Shown here in pieces: positions 18,820-27,860 of a DNA stretch of 64,000 nt. The stretch is from Blattabacterium cuenoti (GTDB lineage: Bacteria; Bacteroidota; Bacteroidia; Flavobacteriales; Blattabacteriaceae). The notes below the pieces were generated by a model, which saw only the letters and a program-made list of their open reading frames with translations, was not told where the DNA came from and did not search any database. The position numbers were made by a program, and so were the translations under genes. Location: contig NZ_CP059213.1 of assembly GCF_014252255.1 (NCBI RefSeq), positions 496,001 to 560,000 on the forward strand. Reading direction: 5' to 3'. Each line of letters opens with the position of its first letter. Position 1 is the stretch's first letter.

Positions 18820-19803
18820 TTATTTATTCATTTTTTTAATAGAAAAATTAATACAATCTTTAAAAAAATCAGATAAAGATATTCCAGCTATTTTTAATTG
18901 TTGTGGAAAAATACTTTCTTTTGAAAGACCTGGAACTGTATTAAGTTCTAAAAAAAAAGGTTCTCCATTTACAATAATATATTCAGATCTAGATATTCCC
19001 GATAAATTTAAATAATTATATACTTTTTTTGCAACTTTTTTTATTTTATTTTGAATATTTGGAAGAAATTTAGCTGGTGTGATTTCTTGAGATTTCCCAG
19101 AATATTTAGATTCAAAATCAAAAAAATCATTATGACTAATTATTTCTGTGATAGGTAAAACAAAAGTTTCATTTTTGAATGAAAAAACACCTACTGACAC
19201 TTCTCTTCCTTTAAGAAAGGATTCAATAATAATTTCTTCATCTTCTATAAATGCTTTCTCTATTGCATTAGATAAATCTTTTTCTTCATAAACTTTACTA
19301 ATTCCTATACTTGATCCAGATCGATTAGGTTTAACAAAACAAGGAAGTCCTACTTTTTTTAAAATTTTATTTTGACAAATAGTTTGATTTTTATTTAAAA
19401 AAATAGATATAGCAGTATTAATACCAAAATGTTTTAATAGAGTTAAACAATATTTTTTATTAAAAGTCATATTAGCATGATGAAAGTTACATCCTGTATA
19501 AGGAATTTTTAATAATTCAAAATAAGCTTGTAATATTCCATCTTCACCTGGAGTTCCATGAATAGCATTAAATACACAATCAAAATGTATTTTATTTTCT
19601 ACTACAGAAAAAGAAAAATCATATTTATCAATAGGATATTCTTTATTTTTTTCATCTTTAACAAACCATTTATCTTTAAATATATATACTTTATAGGGTA
19701 TAAATTCTTTTCTGCATAAATTTTCATAAACTACTTTTCCACTTTTTATCGAAATTGCAGATTCTTTTGTATATCCACCCATTATAACAGCAATTTTTTT
19801 CAT
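18820..19803 (-). CDS. ddl: D-alanine--D-alanine ligase
   Basis: ATP-grasp ligase making D-Ala-D-Ala for peptidoglycan. The N-terminus KKIAVIMGGYTKESAIS holds the first D-Ala site; HGTPGEDG (near residue 84) is the family signature; the ATP site shows PCFVKPNRSGSSIG, and the Mg site is in FFLELNTVPGLS near the C-terminus. Length 327 is standard. Ends ten bases from the end of the Feo gene cluster. It is divergent from the PASTA gene. Confidence 0.96.
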   Translation of the reverse strand: MKKIAVIMGGYTKESAISIKSGKVVYENLCRKEFIPYKVYIFKDKWFVKDEKNKEYPIDKYDFSFSVVENKIHFDCVFNAIHGTPGEDGILQAYFELLKIPYTGCNFHHANMTFNKKYCLTLLKHFGINTAISIFLNKNQTICQNKILKKVGLPCFVKPNRSGSSIGISKVYEEKDLSNAIEKAFIEDEEIIIESFLKGREVSVGVFSFKNETFVLPITEIISHNDFFDFESKYSGKSQEITPAKFLPNIQNKIKKVAKKVYNYLNLSGISRSEYIIVNGEPFFLELNTVPGLSKESIFPQQLKIAGISLSDFFKDCINFSIKKMNK

Positions 19804-19878
19804 GATTTACTTTTCTTATTTTTCAATTTTTATTGAATATAAAAATGATTTTTTATATTTAAATAAATATTTTTTTGT

Positions 19879-20964
19879 ATGAATTATTCAAAATATTTTG
19901 TAATATTCATTATTAATTTATTAATATCCATATTTTTTTTATACAAAATTACTAGACTTGCATTAAAGTGGGTTGATATTTATACTAAACATGGTTCTTA
20001 TGTTGTTGTTCCTAATTTGCGTTATTTGACTTTATCTCAATCTATATCTATTTTAAAAAAATTAGGATTAAAATATGATCTAGATGGATTACGTTATAAT
20101 TCTAATTTGATGAATAATAAAATAATATCCTTTTCTCCAGAAGCTGGTGATCATGTAAAAGAAGGGAGACATATATATTTACAAGTATATTCTAAATCAA
20201 AATATCCTACTATTATTTTACCAAAAATCATAAATAAAAACAAATATATTGCAATAAAATTACTTCATGATAACCATATTCCAATTAAAGAAATTAAATA
20301 TATTAATGATTTTTCTAAAGATATTGTTATTAAAATTGTTTATGAAAATAAATTAATCCAATATGGATACATTTTTCCTTATAATAAAAATCAAAAAGGA
20401 ATCACTTTAATTATTGGAAAAGGATATGAAAAAAATAATTTAATAGTTCCAAATGTAATTGGAATGTCATTACAATCTGCAAATTTGATTTTAAAAGAAA
20501 AATTTTTTCATATTATTAATTTTTATTATGACAAATCAATAATATCCCCTGATCAAAATGCAAAAGTATATCGTCAAAAACCATATCCTGGAGAAATTCA
20601 AAATAAAAACAAATCTGTTGATCTATGGTTAACTTCAAAGGAAATATTTGATAATCTAAAAATAGAAAAAAAGAAAGAAGAAGAGAAGAAAGAAGAAGAG
20701 AAGAAAGGAGAAGAGAAGAAAGGAGAAGAGAAGAAAGGAGAAGAGAAGAAAGGAGAAGAGAAGAAAGGAGAAGAGAAGAAAGGAGAAGAGAAGAAAGGAG
20801 AAGAAAAGAAAGGAGAAGAAAAGAAAGGAGAAAAAAAGAAAGGAGAAGAAAAGAAAGGAGAAAAAAAGAAAGGAGAAAAAAAGAAAGGAGAAAAAAAGAA
20901 AGGAGAAGAAAAGAAAGGAGAAAAAAAGAAAGGAGAAAAAATATTATACTTACGAAGTAAATGA
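19879..20964 (+). CDS. PASTA-domain membrane protein with repetitive Lys/Glu tail
   Basis: A 361-residue protein: short cytosolic start, one membrane segment (about residues 7-25), then three PASTA domains outside (VVPNLRYLTLSQSISIL; TIILPKIINKNKYIAIKLL; LIVPNVIGMSLQSANLIL), which in other proteins bind muropeptides or peptidoglycan. No kinase domain is present. From about residue 265 to 354 the sequence is 18 repeats of a five-residue Lys/Lys/Gly/Glu/Glu-or-Lys unit, then ILYLRSK. The tail looks like a DNA expansion, not a domain. It overlaps rluD by four bases (ATGA) and follows ddl divergently, a grouping that suits a wall function. Confidence 0.85.
   Translation: MNYSKYFVIFIINLLISIFFLYKITRLALKWVDIYTKHGSYVVVPNLRYLTLSQSISILKKLGLKYDLDGLRYNSNLMNNKIISFSPEAGDHVKEGRHIYLQVYSKSKYPTIILPKIINKNKYIAIKLLHDNHIPIKEIKYINDFSKDIVIKIVYENKLIQYGYIFPYNKNQKGITLIIGKGYEKNNLIVPNVIGMSLQSANLILKEKFFHIINFYYDKSIISPDQNAKVYRQKPYPGEIQNKNKSVDLWLTSKEIFDNLKIEKKKEEEKKEEEKKGEEKKGEEKKGEEKKGEEKKGEEKKGEEKKGEEKKGEEKKGEKKKGEEKKGEKKKGEKKKGEKKKGEEKKGEKKKGEKILYLRSK
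20671..20940 (+). repeat. 15-bp coding minisatellite, 18 units
   Basis: Eighteen uninterrupted 15-base units of the type AAGAAAGGAGAAGAG. The first two have GAA for GGA (KKEEE); then eight units encode KKGEE, six of them ending GAG and two GAA; the last eight mix KKGEK (ending AAA) with KKGEE. The variants are ordered along the array, which points to repeated local duplication. Every unit keeps the reading frame. Confidence 0.97.
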
Positions 20965-21977
20965 ATAAATCAACACTAATTAAAATTATTGTAAATAAAA
21001 ACCAAAAAGAAATCCGTATTGATAAATTTTTAAAAAAAAAAATAAAAAATATTAGTAGAAATCAAATTCAAAAATATGCAACATTAGGAAACATTATAGT
21101 AAATAAAAAAATTATAAAAAAAAACTATAAAATAAAGCCTTTGGATTTTATTGAAATAAAAATTTCAACACCTACTACTACTATTTTAGATTATTTAGAA
21201 TATAAAAATATTAATGCAGAAAAAATCAATCTAAATATTATTCATGAAGACGAAGATATTATTGTTATAAATAAACCTGCAGGAATGGTAGTACATCCTG
21301 GATTTGGAAATGAAACAGGAACATTAATTCATGGAATTAAATATTATTTGAATCATTCAAATTTAAATAATTTTAATTTATATAGATGTGGATTAGTTCA
21401 TAGATTAGACAAAGATACATCAGGTTTATTAGTTTTAGCTAAAAATGAATATTCTCAAAATCATTTATTGCAACAATTTTATTATAAAACAATTCAAAGA
21501 AAATACATAGCTTTAATATGGGGTAATTTAATTCAAGAAAAAGGAACTATTACTGGTTTTATTGGAAGAGATCCTAAAAATAGAAAAAAAATGACAATCT
21601 TTAAAGAAGATCATAAAAATAGAGGAAAATATTCTATTACACATTATAAAGTATTAGAAAGATTTAAATATTTAACATATATTATTTGTAATATAAAAAC
21701 GGGAAAAACACATCAAATAAGAGCTCATTTTAAATATTTAGGACATCCATTATTTCATGATTCTATTTATGGAGGAAATAAAATTTTTATGAAAAAACAA
21801 TGTTCAAATAAAAAGATAAAATTTTTAAACAACTGTTTAAAAATTTTAAAAAGACAAGCATTACATGCTATTTCTCTTTCTTTTATTCATCCTAAAAATG
21901 GAAAATGTCATTTTTTTTGTCCAATACCTAAAGATTTCAAAACAGTTTTAGAAAATTGTAGAAATATACTTTTATAA
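20961..21977 (+). CDS. rluD: 23S rRNA pseudouridine synthase, RluD type
   Basis: RluA-family pseudouridine synthase. An S4 RNA-binding domain occupies about residues 15-75; the catalytic Asp is in HRLDKDTSGLLVLAKN (about 140-155); TGKTHQIRAHFKYLGHP marks the C-terminal part. Length 338 suits RluD, which modifies helix 69 of 23S rRNA, though the exact target is inferred. Starts inside the stop of the PASTA gene and overlaps the end of mgtE by six bases. Confidence 0.92.
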   Translation: MNKSTLIKIIVNKNQKEIRIDKFLKKKIKNISRNQIQKYATLGNIIVNKKIIKKNYKIKPLDFIEIKISTPTTTILDYLEYKNINAEKINLNIIHEDEDIIVINKPAGMVVHPGFGNETGTLIHGIKYYLNHSNLNNFNLYRCGLVHRLDKDTSGLLVLAKNEYSQNHLLQQFYYKTIQRKYIALIWGNLIQEKGTITGFIGRDPKNRKKMTIFKEDHKNRGKYSITHYKVLERFKYLTYIICNIKTGKTHQIRAHFKYLGHPLFHDSIYGGNKIFMKKQCSNKKIKFLNNCLKILKRQALHAISLSFIHPKNGKCHFFCPIPKDFKTVLENCRNILL

Positions 21978-23333
21978 CAAAGTTCCACGTAAAAGAATAT
22001 AAGATATAGAAAAGTATATTATTAATCCAATAACATCAACTAATGTTGCAACAAAAGGTGCAGAAGAACTAGCAGGATCTCCTATAAATTTTTTAATTAT
22101 AAAAGGTAACATAGCTCCACTCAAAGTCCCCCATAAAACTACTCCAATTAAAGATAAAAAAACAGTTAATCCAACTAACATCCAATGATGTCCATAATTA
22201 AAAAAATGAATTTTATGCCAAGCAATTATACGAATAAATCCAGTCAATCCTAAAATACTACCTAAAAAAAAACCACAAATAATTTCTCTTCGCATAACAA
22301 TCCACCAATCTTTTATTTTTACCTCTCCTAAAGCCATTGCTTGAATAATTATGCTAGCTGCTTGAGATCCACTATTTCCTCCACTTGAAACAACTAAAGG
22401 AATAAATAAAGCAAGTACTACTGCTTTTTCAATAAAACTTGAAAATTTTTGCATAACTGTTGTTGTTAACATTTCTCCAATAAACAATAAAATTAACCAT
22501 CCTGCTCTTTTTTTAATTAATCTATATAAAGGTTCATTTAAATATGATGAATTTAATAATGTTTTTTTTTCTATTTCTCCTATTTTTTTAATATTTTCTC
22601 TATAATTTTCATTTAATACCCATAAAATATCATCTATTGTTACTATTCCTAATAAAAAATTATGATCATCAATAACTGGAATAGAAAGTCTATTATTTCT
22701 AGAAAATATTTTACAAGCTTCTTCTTCTGTATCTGTAAGATTAAAAGAAGTATAAAATCGATTATTTTCCATTAAATTATATACTTTTTTATTTGGATCT
22801 ATTAATAAAAATTCTTTAATTTTTATATCATATATTAATTTTCCTTTTTTATCAATAATATAAATAATTTCTATTATATTACTATTTTTTACTTCTTTTC
22901 GTATATAATCTAAAACTTTTTGGATTTTCCAAGTTTTTGGAATAGCAATATAATATGGGCCCATTAAACGTCCTATACTATTTTTAGGATATCCTAGTGA
23001 TATTAATATTTTACATTTTTCTTCTATACTTAAATATTTAATTAAATTTTTTAATAAATTTTTAGGAATTTTTTCTAAAAAAGAAATACGATCATTTACT
23101 GATAAATTATTTAATATTTCCATTTTTTTAATAGAAGGTAACTCTTGTATAATTTTTTTTTTTATAGAAAAATCCAATTGTTTAAAAACAGAAATAGATT
23201 TATATAATTTTAATAAATTAAATATTTTAATAACATCATTTGGATAATGATGAATAATTTTTATTAAACTACTAATAGTTTGATTATTTAAAAATTCATC
23301 ATTATTTAAATAATATTGATACTTATTAAACAT
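21972..23333 (-). CDS. mgtE: magnesium transporter MgtE
   Basis: Dimeric Mg2+ channel of the inner membrane. An N-terminal MgtE_N superhelical domain (about 1-120) is followed by two CBS domains (about 125-250) that sense Mg2+ and by five membrane segments from about residue 275. Conserved pore-region features include SSGGNSGSQAASIIIQAMALG and the final segments around PLVVS and GDPASSSAPFVATLVD. Length 453 is normal. It is divergent from leuS across 133 bases. Confidence 0.95.
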   Translation of the reverse strand: MFNKYQYYLNNDEFLNNQTISSLIKIIHHYPNDVIKIFNLLKLYKSISVFKQLDFSIKKKIIQELPSIKKMEILNNLSVNDRISFLEKIPKNLLKNLIKYLSIEEKCKILISLGYPKNSIGRLMGPYYIAIPKTWKIQKVLDYIRKEVKNSNIIEIIYIIDKKGKLIYDIKIKEFLLIDPNKKVYNLMENNRFYTSFNLTDTEEEACKIFSRNNRLSIPVIDDHNFLLGIVTIDDILWVLNENYRENIKKIGEIEKKTLLNSSYLNEPLYRLIKKRAGWLILLFIGEMLTTTVMQKFSSFIEKAVVLALFIPLVVSSGGNSGSQAASIIIQAMALGEVKIKDWWIVMRREIICGFFLGSILGLTGFIRIIAWHKIHFFNYGHHWMLVGLTVFLSLIGVVLWGTLSGAMLPFIIKKFIGDPASSSAPFVATLVDVIGLIIYFSISYILLRGTLL

Positions 23334-23466
23334 TTTTTTCTTTTTTTATAGAAATTTTTTTCTGAATATTTATATGTTATATATTCGATATATTCATTAT
23401 ATGAAGTTTACTGTATAAAAGTTAAAATTACGTAATCATTGCAATTTTTATATAAAAAAATTTAAA

Positions 23467-26247
23467 ATGGAATATAATTTTAAAGAAATAGAAAAACGTT
23501 GGCAAATATATTGGAAAAAATATAATATTTTTTTTACTAAAGAAAATGAAAAAAATAAAAAATATTATATTTTAAATATGTTTCCTTATCCTTCTGGAGC
23601 AGGACTACATATTGGTCATTGTTTAGGTTATATTGCGTCAGATATTTATGCAAGATATAAACGTGCAAGAGGATATAATGTTTTAATGCCCATAGGATTT
23701 GATTCTTTTGGATTACCAGCAGAACAATATGCAATACAAACAGGAAAACATCCTTATAATACCACGATTCAAAATTCAAAAAAATATAAAAATCAAATGG
23801 ATCAAATAGGTATTTCTTTTGATTGGAATCGTAAATTTTTCACTAGTGATCCAAATTATTATCGTTGGACTCAATGGATGTTTATTCAAATTTTTAATTC
23901 TTGGTATGATAAAAATTGTGAAAAAGCTAAACCTATAAATCTTTTAATTGAAGAATTTTATAAAAATGGAAATAATTTTATTAATGCAAGTACTTCTTAT
24001 AAGTATAAATTTAATTCAAAAATATGGAAAAAATTAAATTTTTACGAAAAAGAATCTATTCTTTTAAACTATAGGTTAGCTTTTTTATGTAAAAATATTG
24101 TTAATTGGTGTCCAGGATTAGGAACTGTTTTAGCTAATGATGAAATTAAAAATGGAAAAAGTCAAAGAGGGGGATATCCAGTTTATAAAAAAAAAATGTT
24201 ACAATGGCATATAAGAATTAGTGCATATGCAGAAAGGCTTATAAAAGGATTAAATTTAATTAACTCTTCTCTATCTCTTAAAAAATTACAATTAAATTGG
24301 ATAGGAAAATCAAAAGAAATTTCTTTACAATTAAAAATTGTATACACTATTAATAATATTGATAAAATTGAATTATTTATTTCATTTCCAGAAATGATAT
24401 TTGGAATGACTTTTATTATTTTATCTCCAGATCATCCACTTGTAACTAAAATTAGTGTTCCTTTTCATAAGGAAAAGGTTTTAACATATTTAATGCAAAA
24501 ACTTGATTCTGATGAATATATAAAAAAACCTTCTGGAATTTTTACAGGAAATTATGTTTTTCATCCCATTATTAAAAATAAAAAAATTCCTATTTATATT
24601 AGTAGTTTTTTTTCTATCAATAAAAAAATAAAATCTATGATAGGAATTCCTGTATATGAAGAAAAATGTAATATTTTTGCTAAAAAATTTAAATTAGAAA
24701 TTATTCAAGTTTTTGAAAAAAATGATATATGTATTAATTCTGATTTATTAAATGGATTAAATAAAAAACAAGCAAGAGAAAAAATTATAAAAATATTAAT
24801 AGAAAAAAAAATAGGTAAACAAAATATTACGTATAAAATACGTGATGCTATTTTTTCTAGACAAAGATATTGGGGAGAACCAATTCCTATTTATTTTAAA
24901 AATAAAATTCCAAAAACAATTCCTGTAGATAAATTACCAATTATTTTACCAAAAATAAATAATTATCATCCAAAAAACGGAAAATCTTCATTAATTAGAG
25001 CAAAAAATTGGGCATGGGATGAAAAAAATATGAAAATAGTTTCAAATACATTAATTGATTATAAAAATATATTTCCAATAGAAACAAATACAATGCCAAG
25101 TTGGGCCGGATCTAGTTGGTATTTTTTAAGATATATGGATGTTCATAATAACAAATTTTTTCTTGATAAAAAAAAAGAAAATTATTGGAAAAATATTGAT
25201 TTATATATTGGAGGATCAGAACATAGTACTGGACATTTAATTTATGCAAGATTTTGGCATAAATTTTTAAAGGATAGAGGATGGGTTACAACTGAAGAAC
25301 CTTTTAAAAAGGTATTAAATCAAGGAATGATTCTAAATTATTCTGCTTTTATACTCAAAATTATAGGAGAAAATACTTTTATTTCTTATGGATTAAGAAA
25401 AAAGAAAAAAAATGTTTTATTTCAAGAAATTTATGTAGATATTTCCTTAATAAGGAATAATAAAGAATTAGATATAGAAAAATTTAAAAAAAATAAACCA
25501 GAATTTCGTTTTTCAACTTTCCTTTTAGAAGGAGAAATTTTTCTTTGTAAAAGAAAATTAGAAAAAATGTCTAAATCTAAATATAATGTAATTAATCCTG
25601 ATGATATTTGTAATAAATATGGATCAGATATATTTAGAATGTATGAAATGTTTTTAGGTCCTATTACTCAATCTAAACCTTGGAATGATGAAAAAATAAA
25701 TGGAATTAAAAATTTTATAAATAAATTTTGGCGTTTATTTCATAATAATAATAAATTTCAAGTTAGTGAAATAAATCCAACATTTAAAGAATTACAAATT
25801 TTACATCATAATATTAAAAATATACAGGATAAAATAGAATCTTTTTCTTTCAATACATCAATTAGTTCATTGATGATTTTTGTAAATGAATTAACCATAT
25901 TAAAATGTAATAAAAGAAAAATATTGGAACCTTTAGTTCAATTAATAGCACCTTTTTCTCCTCATATAGCTGAAGAATTATGGTTTAAATTAGGAAAAAA
26001 TAAATCTATTATTCATTATTTAATTCCTAATTTTCATCCAAAATATCTAATAATAGATAAAATTATCTATCCTATTATGTTTAATGGAAAATTAAAGTTT
26101 ACAGAAAAATTTAATTCTAATATTTCAATAAAAGAAATAAAAAATCAAATTTTAAATCATTATAAAATAAAATCTTTTTTACAAGAAAAAAAAATAAAAA
26201 AAATAATTATAATTCCTAAAAAAATAATAAATATTTTACATGATTAA
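23467..26247 (+). CDS. leuS: leucyl-tRNA synthetase
   Basis: Class I synthetase charging tRNA-Leu. HIGH is intact (48-51), and KMSKS is intact (700-704), so aminoacylation should work. Length 926 with a Bacteroidota-type insertion between the catalytic halves. The CP1 editing domain (about 285-415) is present but its active site is altered: the Thr-rich TTRPDT motif reads ISFPEM (305-310), and the segment holding the universal editing Asp reads MIGIPVYEEKC (391-401), with Cys401 where RD is expected. The enzyme may therefore be unable to clear mischarged tRNA-Leu. It stands alone, with 122 bases before gdhA. Confidence 0.96.
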   Translation: MEYNFKEIEKRWQIYWKKYNIFFTKENEKNKKYYILNMFPYPSGAGLHIGHCLGYIASDIYARYKRARGYNVLMPIGFDSFGLPAEQYAIQTGKHPYNTTIQNSKKYKNQMDQIGISFDWNRKFFTSDPNYYRWTQWMFIQIFNSWYDKNCEKAKPINLLIEEFYKNGNNFINASTSYKYKFNSKIWKKLNFYEKESILLNYRLAFLCKNIVNWCPGLGTVLANDEIKNGKSQRGGYPVYKKKMLQWHIRISAYAERLIKGLNLINSSLSLKKLQLNWIGKSKEISLQLKIVYTINNIDKIELFISFPEMIFGMTFIILSPDHPLVTKISVPFHKEKVLTYLMQKLDSDEYIKKPSGIFTGNYVFHPIIKNKKIPIYISSFFSINKKIKSMIGIPVYEEKCNIFAKKFKLEIIQVFEKNDICINSDLLNGLNKKQAREKIIKILIEKKIGKQNITYKIRDAIFSRQRYWGEPIPIYFKNKIPKTIPVDKLPIILPKINNYHPKNGKSSLIRAKNWAWDEKNMKIVSNTLIDYKNIFPIETNTMPSWAGSSWYFLRYMDVHNNKFFLDKKKENYWKNIDLYIGGSEHSTGHLIYARFWHKFLKDRGWVTTEEPFKKVLNQGMILNYSAFILKIIGENTFISYGLRKKKKNVLFQEIYVDISLIRNNKELDIEKFKKNKPEFRFSTFLLEGEIFLCKRKLEKMSKSKYNVINPDDICNKYGSDIFRMYEMFLGPITQSKPWNDEKINGIKNFINKFWRLFHNNNKFQVSEINPTFKELQILHHNIKNIQDKIESFSFNTSISSLMIFVNELTILKCNKRKILEPLVQLIAPFSPHIAEELWFKLGKNKSIIHYLIPNFHPKYLIIDKIIYPIMFNGKLKFTEKFNSNISIKEIKNQILNHYKIKSFLQEKKIKKIIIIPKKIINILHD

Positions 26248-26300
26248 ATCATCGATATGATATATATTATAAAGTATTATAAAGTTTTATATTAAAATTT

Positions 26301-26321
26301 TCTACATAAAATGTAGATTTG
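26301..26321 (+). promoter_or_regulatory. gdhA upstream inverted repeat with -7 box
   Basis: TCTACAT-AAA-ATGTAGA (26301-26317) is a perfect seven-base inverted repeat. Its right arm runs into TAGATTTG (26314-26321), a match to the Bacteroidota -7 consensus TAnnTTTG, 48 bases before the gdhA ATG. No clear -33 TTG is seen. An operator overlapping the promoter is possible; a terminator is unlikely because no T-run follows. Confidence 0.35.
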
Positions 26322-26369
26322 TATTATGTATTTAGAACATTTTTATATTTTATTTTAAAAAAATAAAAA

Positions 26370-27815
26370 ATGTGTAAAAACTTTTATGTCAAAAAAAAAC
26401 AAATTAAAACTGGTACATACAGTTTTTTTAATTGTATAGAAAAAAATTTTGATAAAGCTACACGATTTATTTCTATTGAAAAAGGTCTTTTAGAACATAT
26501 TAAAGCTTGTAATTCTGTATATCATATGAATTTTCCTGTAAAAATAGGAAAAAAAATAAAAGTTATTGAAGCTTATAGAGTTCAACATTCTCATCATAAA
26601 TTACCATGTAAAGGAGGAATTAGATACAGCATAAAAGTTAATCAAGATGAAATTATGACTTTAGCAGCTTTAATGAGCTATAAATGTGCTATAGTAGATG
26701 TCCCTTTTGGAGGAGCTAAAGGTGGTATTAAAATTGATCCACAAATTATATCATATGAGAATATAGAAAAAATAACTCGTCGTTATACTTCTGAATTAAT
26801 TAAAAAAAATTTTATTGGTCCAGGAATAGATGTTCCAGCTCCTGATTATGGAACTGGAGAAAGAGAAATGAGTTGGATTTTTGATACTTATTTATCTATA
26901 CGTCCGGGAGATGTAGATGCATTAGCATGTGTAACAGGAAAACCTGTATCCCAGGGAGGGGTTAGAGGAAGAAAAGAAGCAACAGGATTAGGTGTTTTTT
27001 ATGGTATTAGAGAATTATGTTCTATCAAAGAAGATATGAAATCTATAGGACTTGATGTAGGATTAATAGATAAAAAAATTATAATACAAGGATTAGGAAA
27101 TGTTGGTTATCATGCTGCTACTTTTTTTCATGAATCAGGAGCTATTATTATTGCTTTAGCAGAAAGAGAAGGAGCTATTTATAATAAAAAAGGATTAAAT
27201 ATTTCCGAAGTTATTTTACATTTAAAAAATACTGGATCTATATTAAATTTTCCAGAAGCAAAAAATATTGAAAATACAGAACATGCTCTAGAATTAGAAT
27301 GTGATATTTTAATTCCTGCAGCATTAGAAAATGTTATTCATAAAAATAATGCAAATCGTATTAAAGCTAAAATTATTGGAGAAGCTGCAAATGGTCCTAT
27401 TACTCCAGAAGCTGATGAAATATTGGAAAAAAAAGGAATTATTATAGTTCCAGATATTTATTTAAATGCAGGTGGAGTAACTGTTTCTTATTTTGAATGG
27501 TTAAAAAATTTAAGTCATGTTCGTTATGGACGAATGGAAAAAAGATTTAGTGAAAATATGAATGCAGAATTATTACAAATTGTTGAAACTATTTGCAAAA
27601 AAAAAATTTCAAAAGAAGAAAAAAAAATAATATTAAGAGGACCAAGAGAAATAGATTTAGTTAGAAGTGGATTAGAAGATACAATGATTAGTGGATTTCA
27701 TAAAATTCGTGATTTACAAAAATCATTAAAAATAGAAAATATGCGTACTGCAGCATTTGTTTTTGCTATAAATAAAATTGTAGATTCTTATGAAAAATTA
27801 GGAATTTTTCCATAA
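26370..27815 (+). CDS. gdhA: glutamate dehydrogenase
   Basis: Interconverts 2-oxoglutarate plus ammonia and glutamate. The 481-residue protein belongs to the Glu/Leu/Phe/Val dehydrogenase family: substrate lysines in KLPCKGGIRY and the catalytic Lys in PFGGAKGG (Lys117), PAPDYGTGEREM, then the dinucleotide fold with IQGLGNVGYHAA. Cofactor preference cannot be set by eye. In Blattabacterium this enzyme is thought to capture ammonia from host waste nitrogen; no urease gene lies in this window to show the other half. A possible promoter lies in the gap upstream, and pyrH follows after 45 bases. Confidence 0.95.
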   Translation: MCKNFYVKKKQIKTGTYSFFNCIEKNFDKATRFISIEKGLLEHIKACNSVYHMNFPVKIGKKIKVIEAYRVQHSHHKLPCKGGIRYSIKVNQDEIMTLAALMSYKCAIVDVPFGGAKGGIKIDPQIISYENIEKITRRYTSELIKKNFIGPGIDVPAPDYGTGEREMSWIFDTYLSIRPGDVDALACVTGKPVSQGGVRGRKEATGLGVFYGIRELCSIKEDMKSIGLDVGLIDKKIIIQGLGNVGYHAATFFHESGAIIIALAEREGAIYNKKGLNISEVILHLKNTGSILNFPEAKNIENTEHALELECDILIPAALENVIHKNNANRIKAKIIGEAANGPITPEADEILEKKGIIIVPDIYLNAGGVTVSYFEWLKNLSHVRYGRMEKRFSENMNAELLQIVETICKKKISKEEKKIILRGPREIDLVRSGLEDTMISGFHKIRDLQKSLKIENMRTAAFVFAINKIVDSYEKLGIFP

Positions 27816-27860
27816 AATCCTTTTTCTTAAAAAATATATTTTTATGTAAATATCTTTTTC

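Noticed and set aside
20671-20940. CRISPR-like look of regular repeats
   Set aside because: Units are contiguous 15-mers with no spacers, in frame within a protein gene; no cas genes nearby.
23427-23436. ATTACGTAAT palindrome upstream of leuS as an operator
   Set aside because: Only ten bases, single occurrence, no promoter box recognised near it.
26301-26317. Rho-independent terminator for leuS
   Set aside because: Seven-base AT-rich stem with no T-run after it; overlap with a -7 box makes a promoter role more likely.
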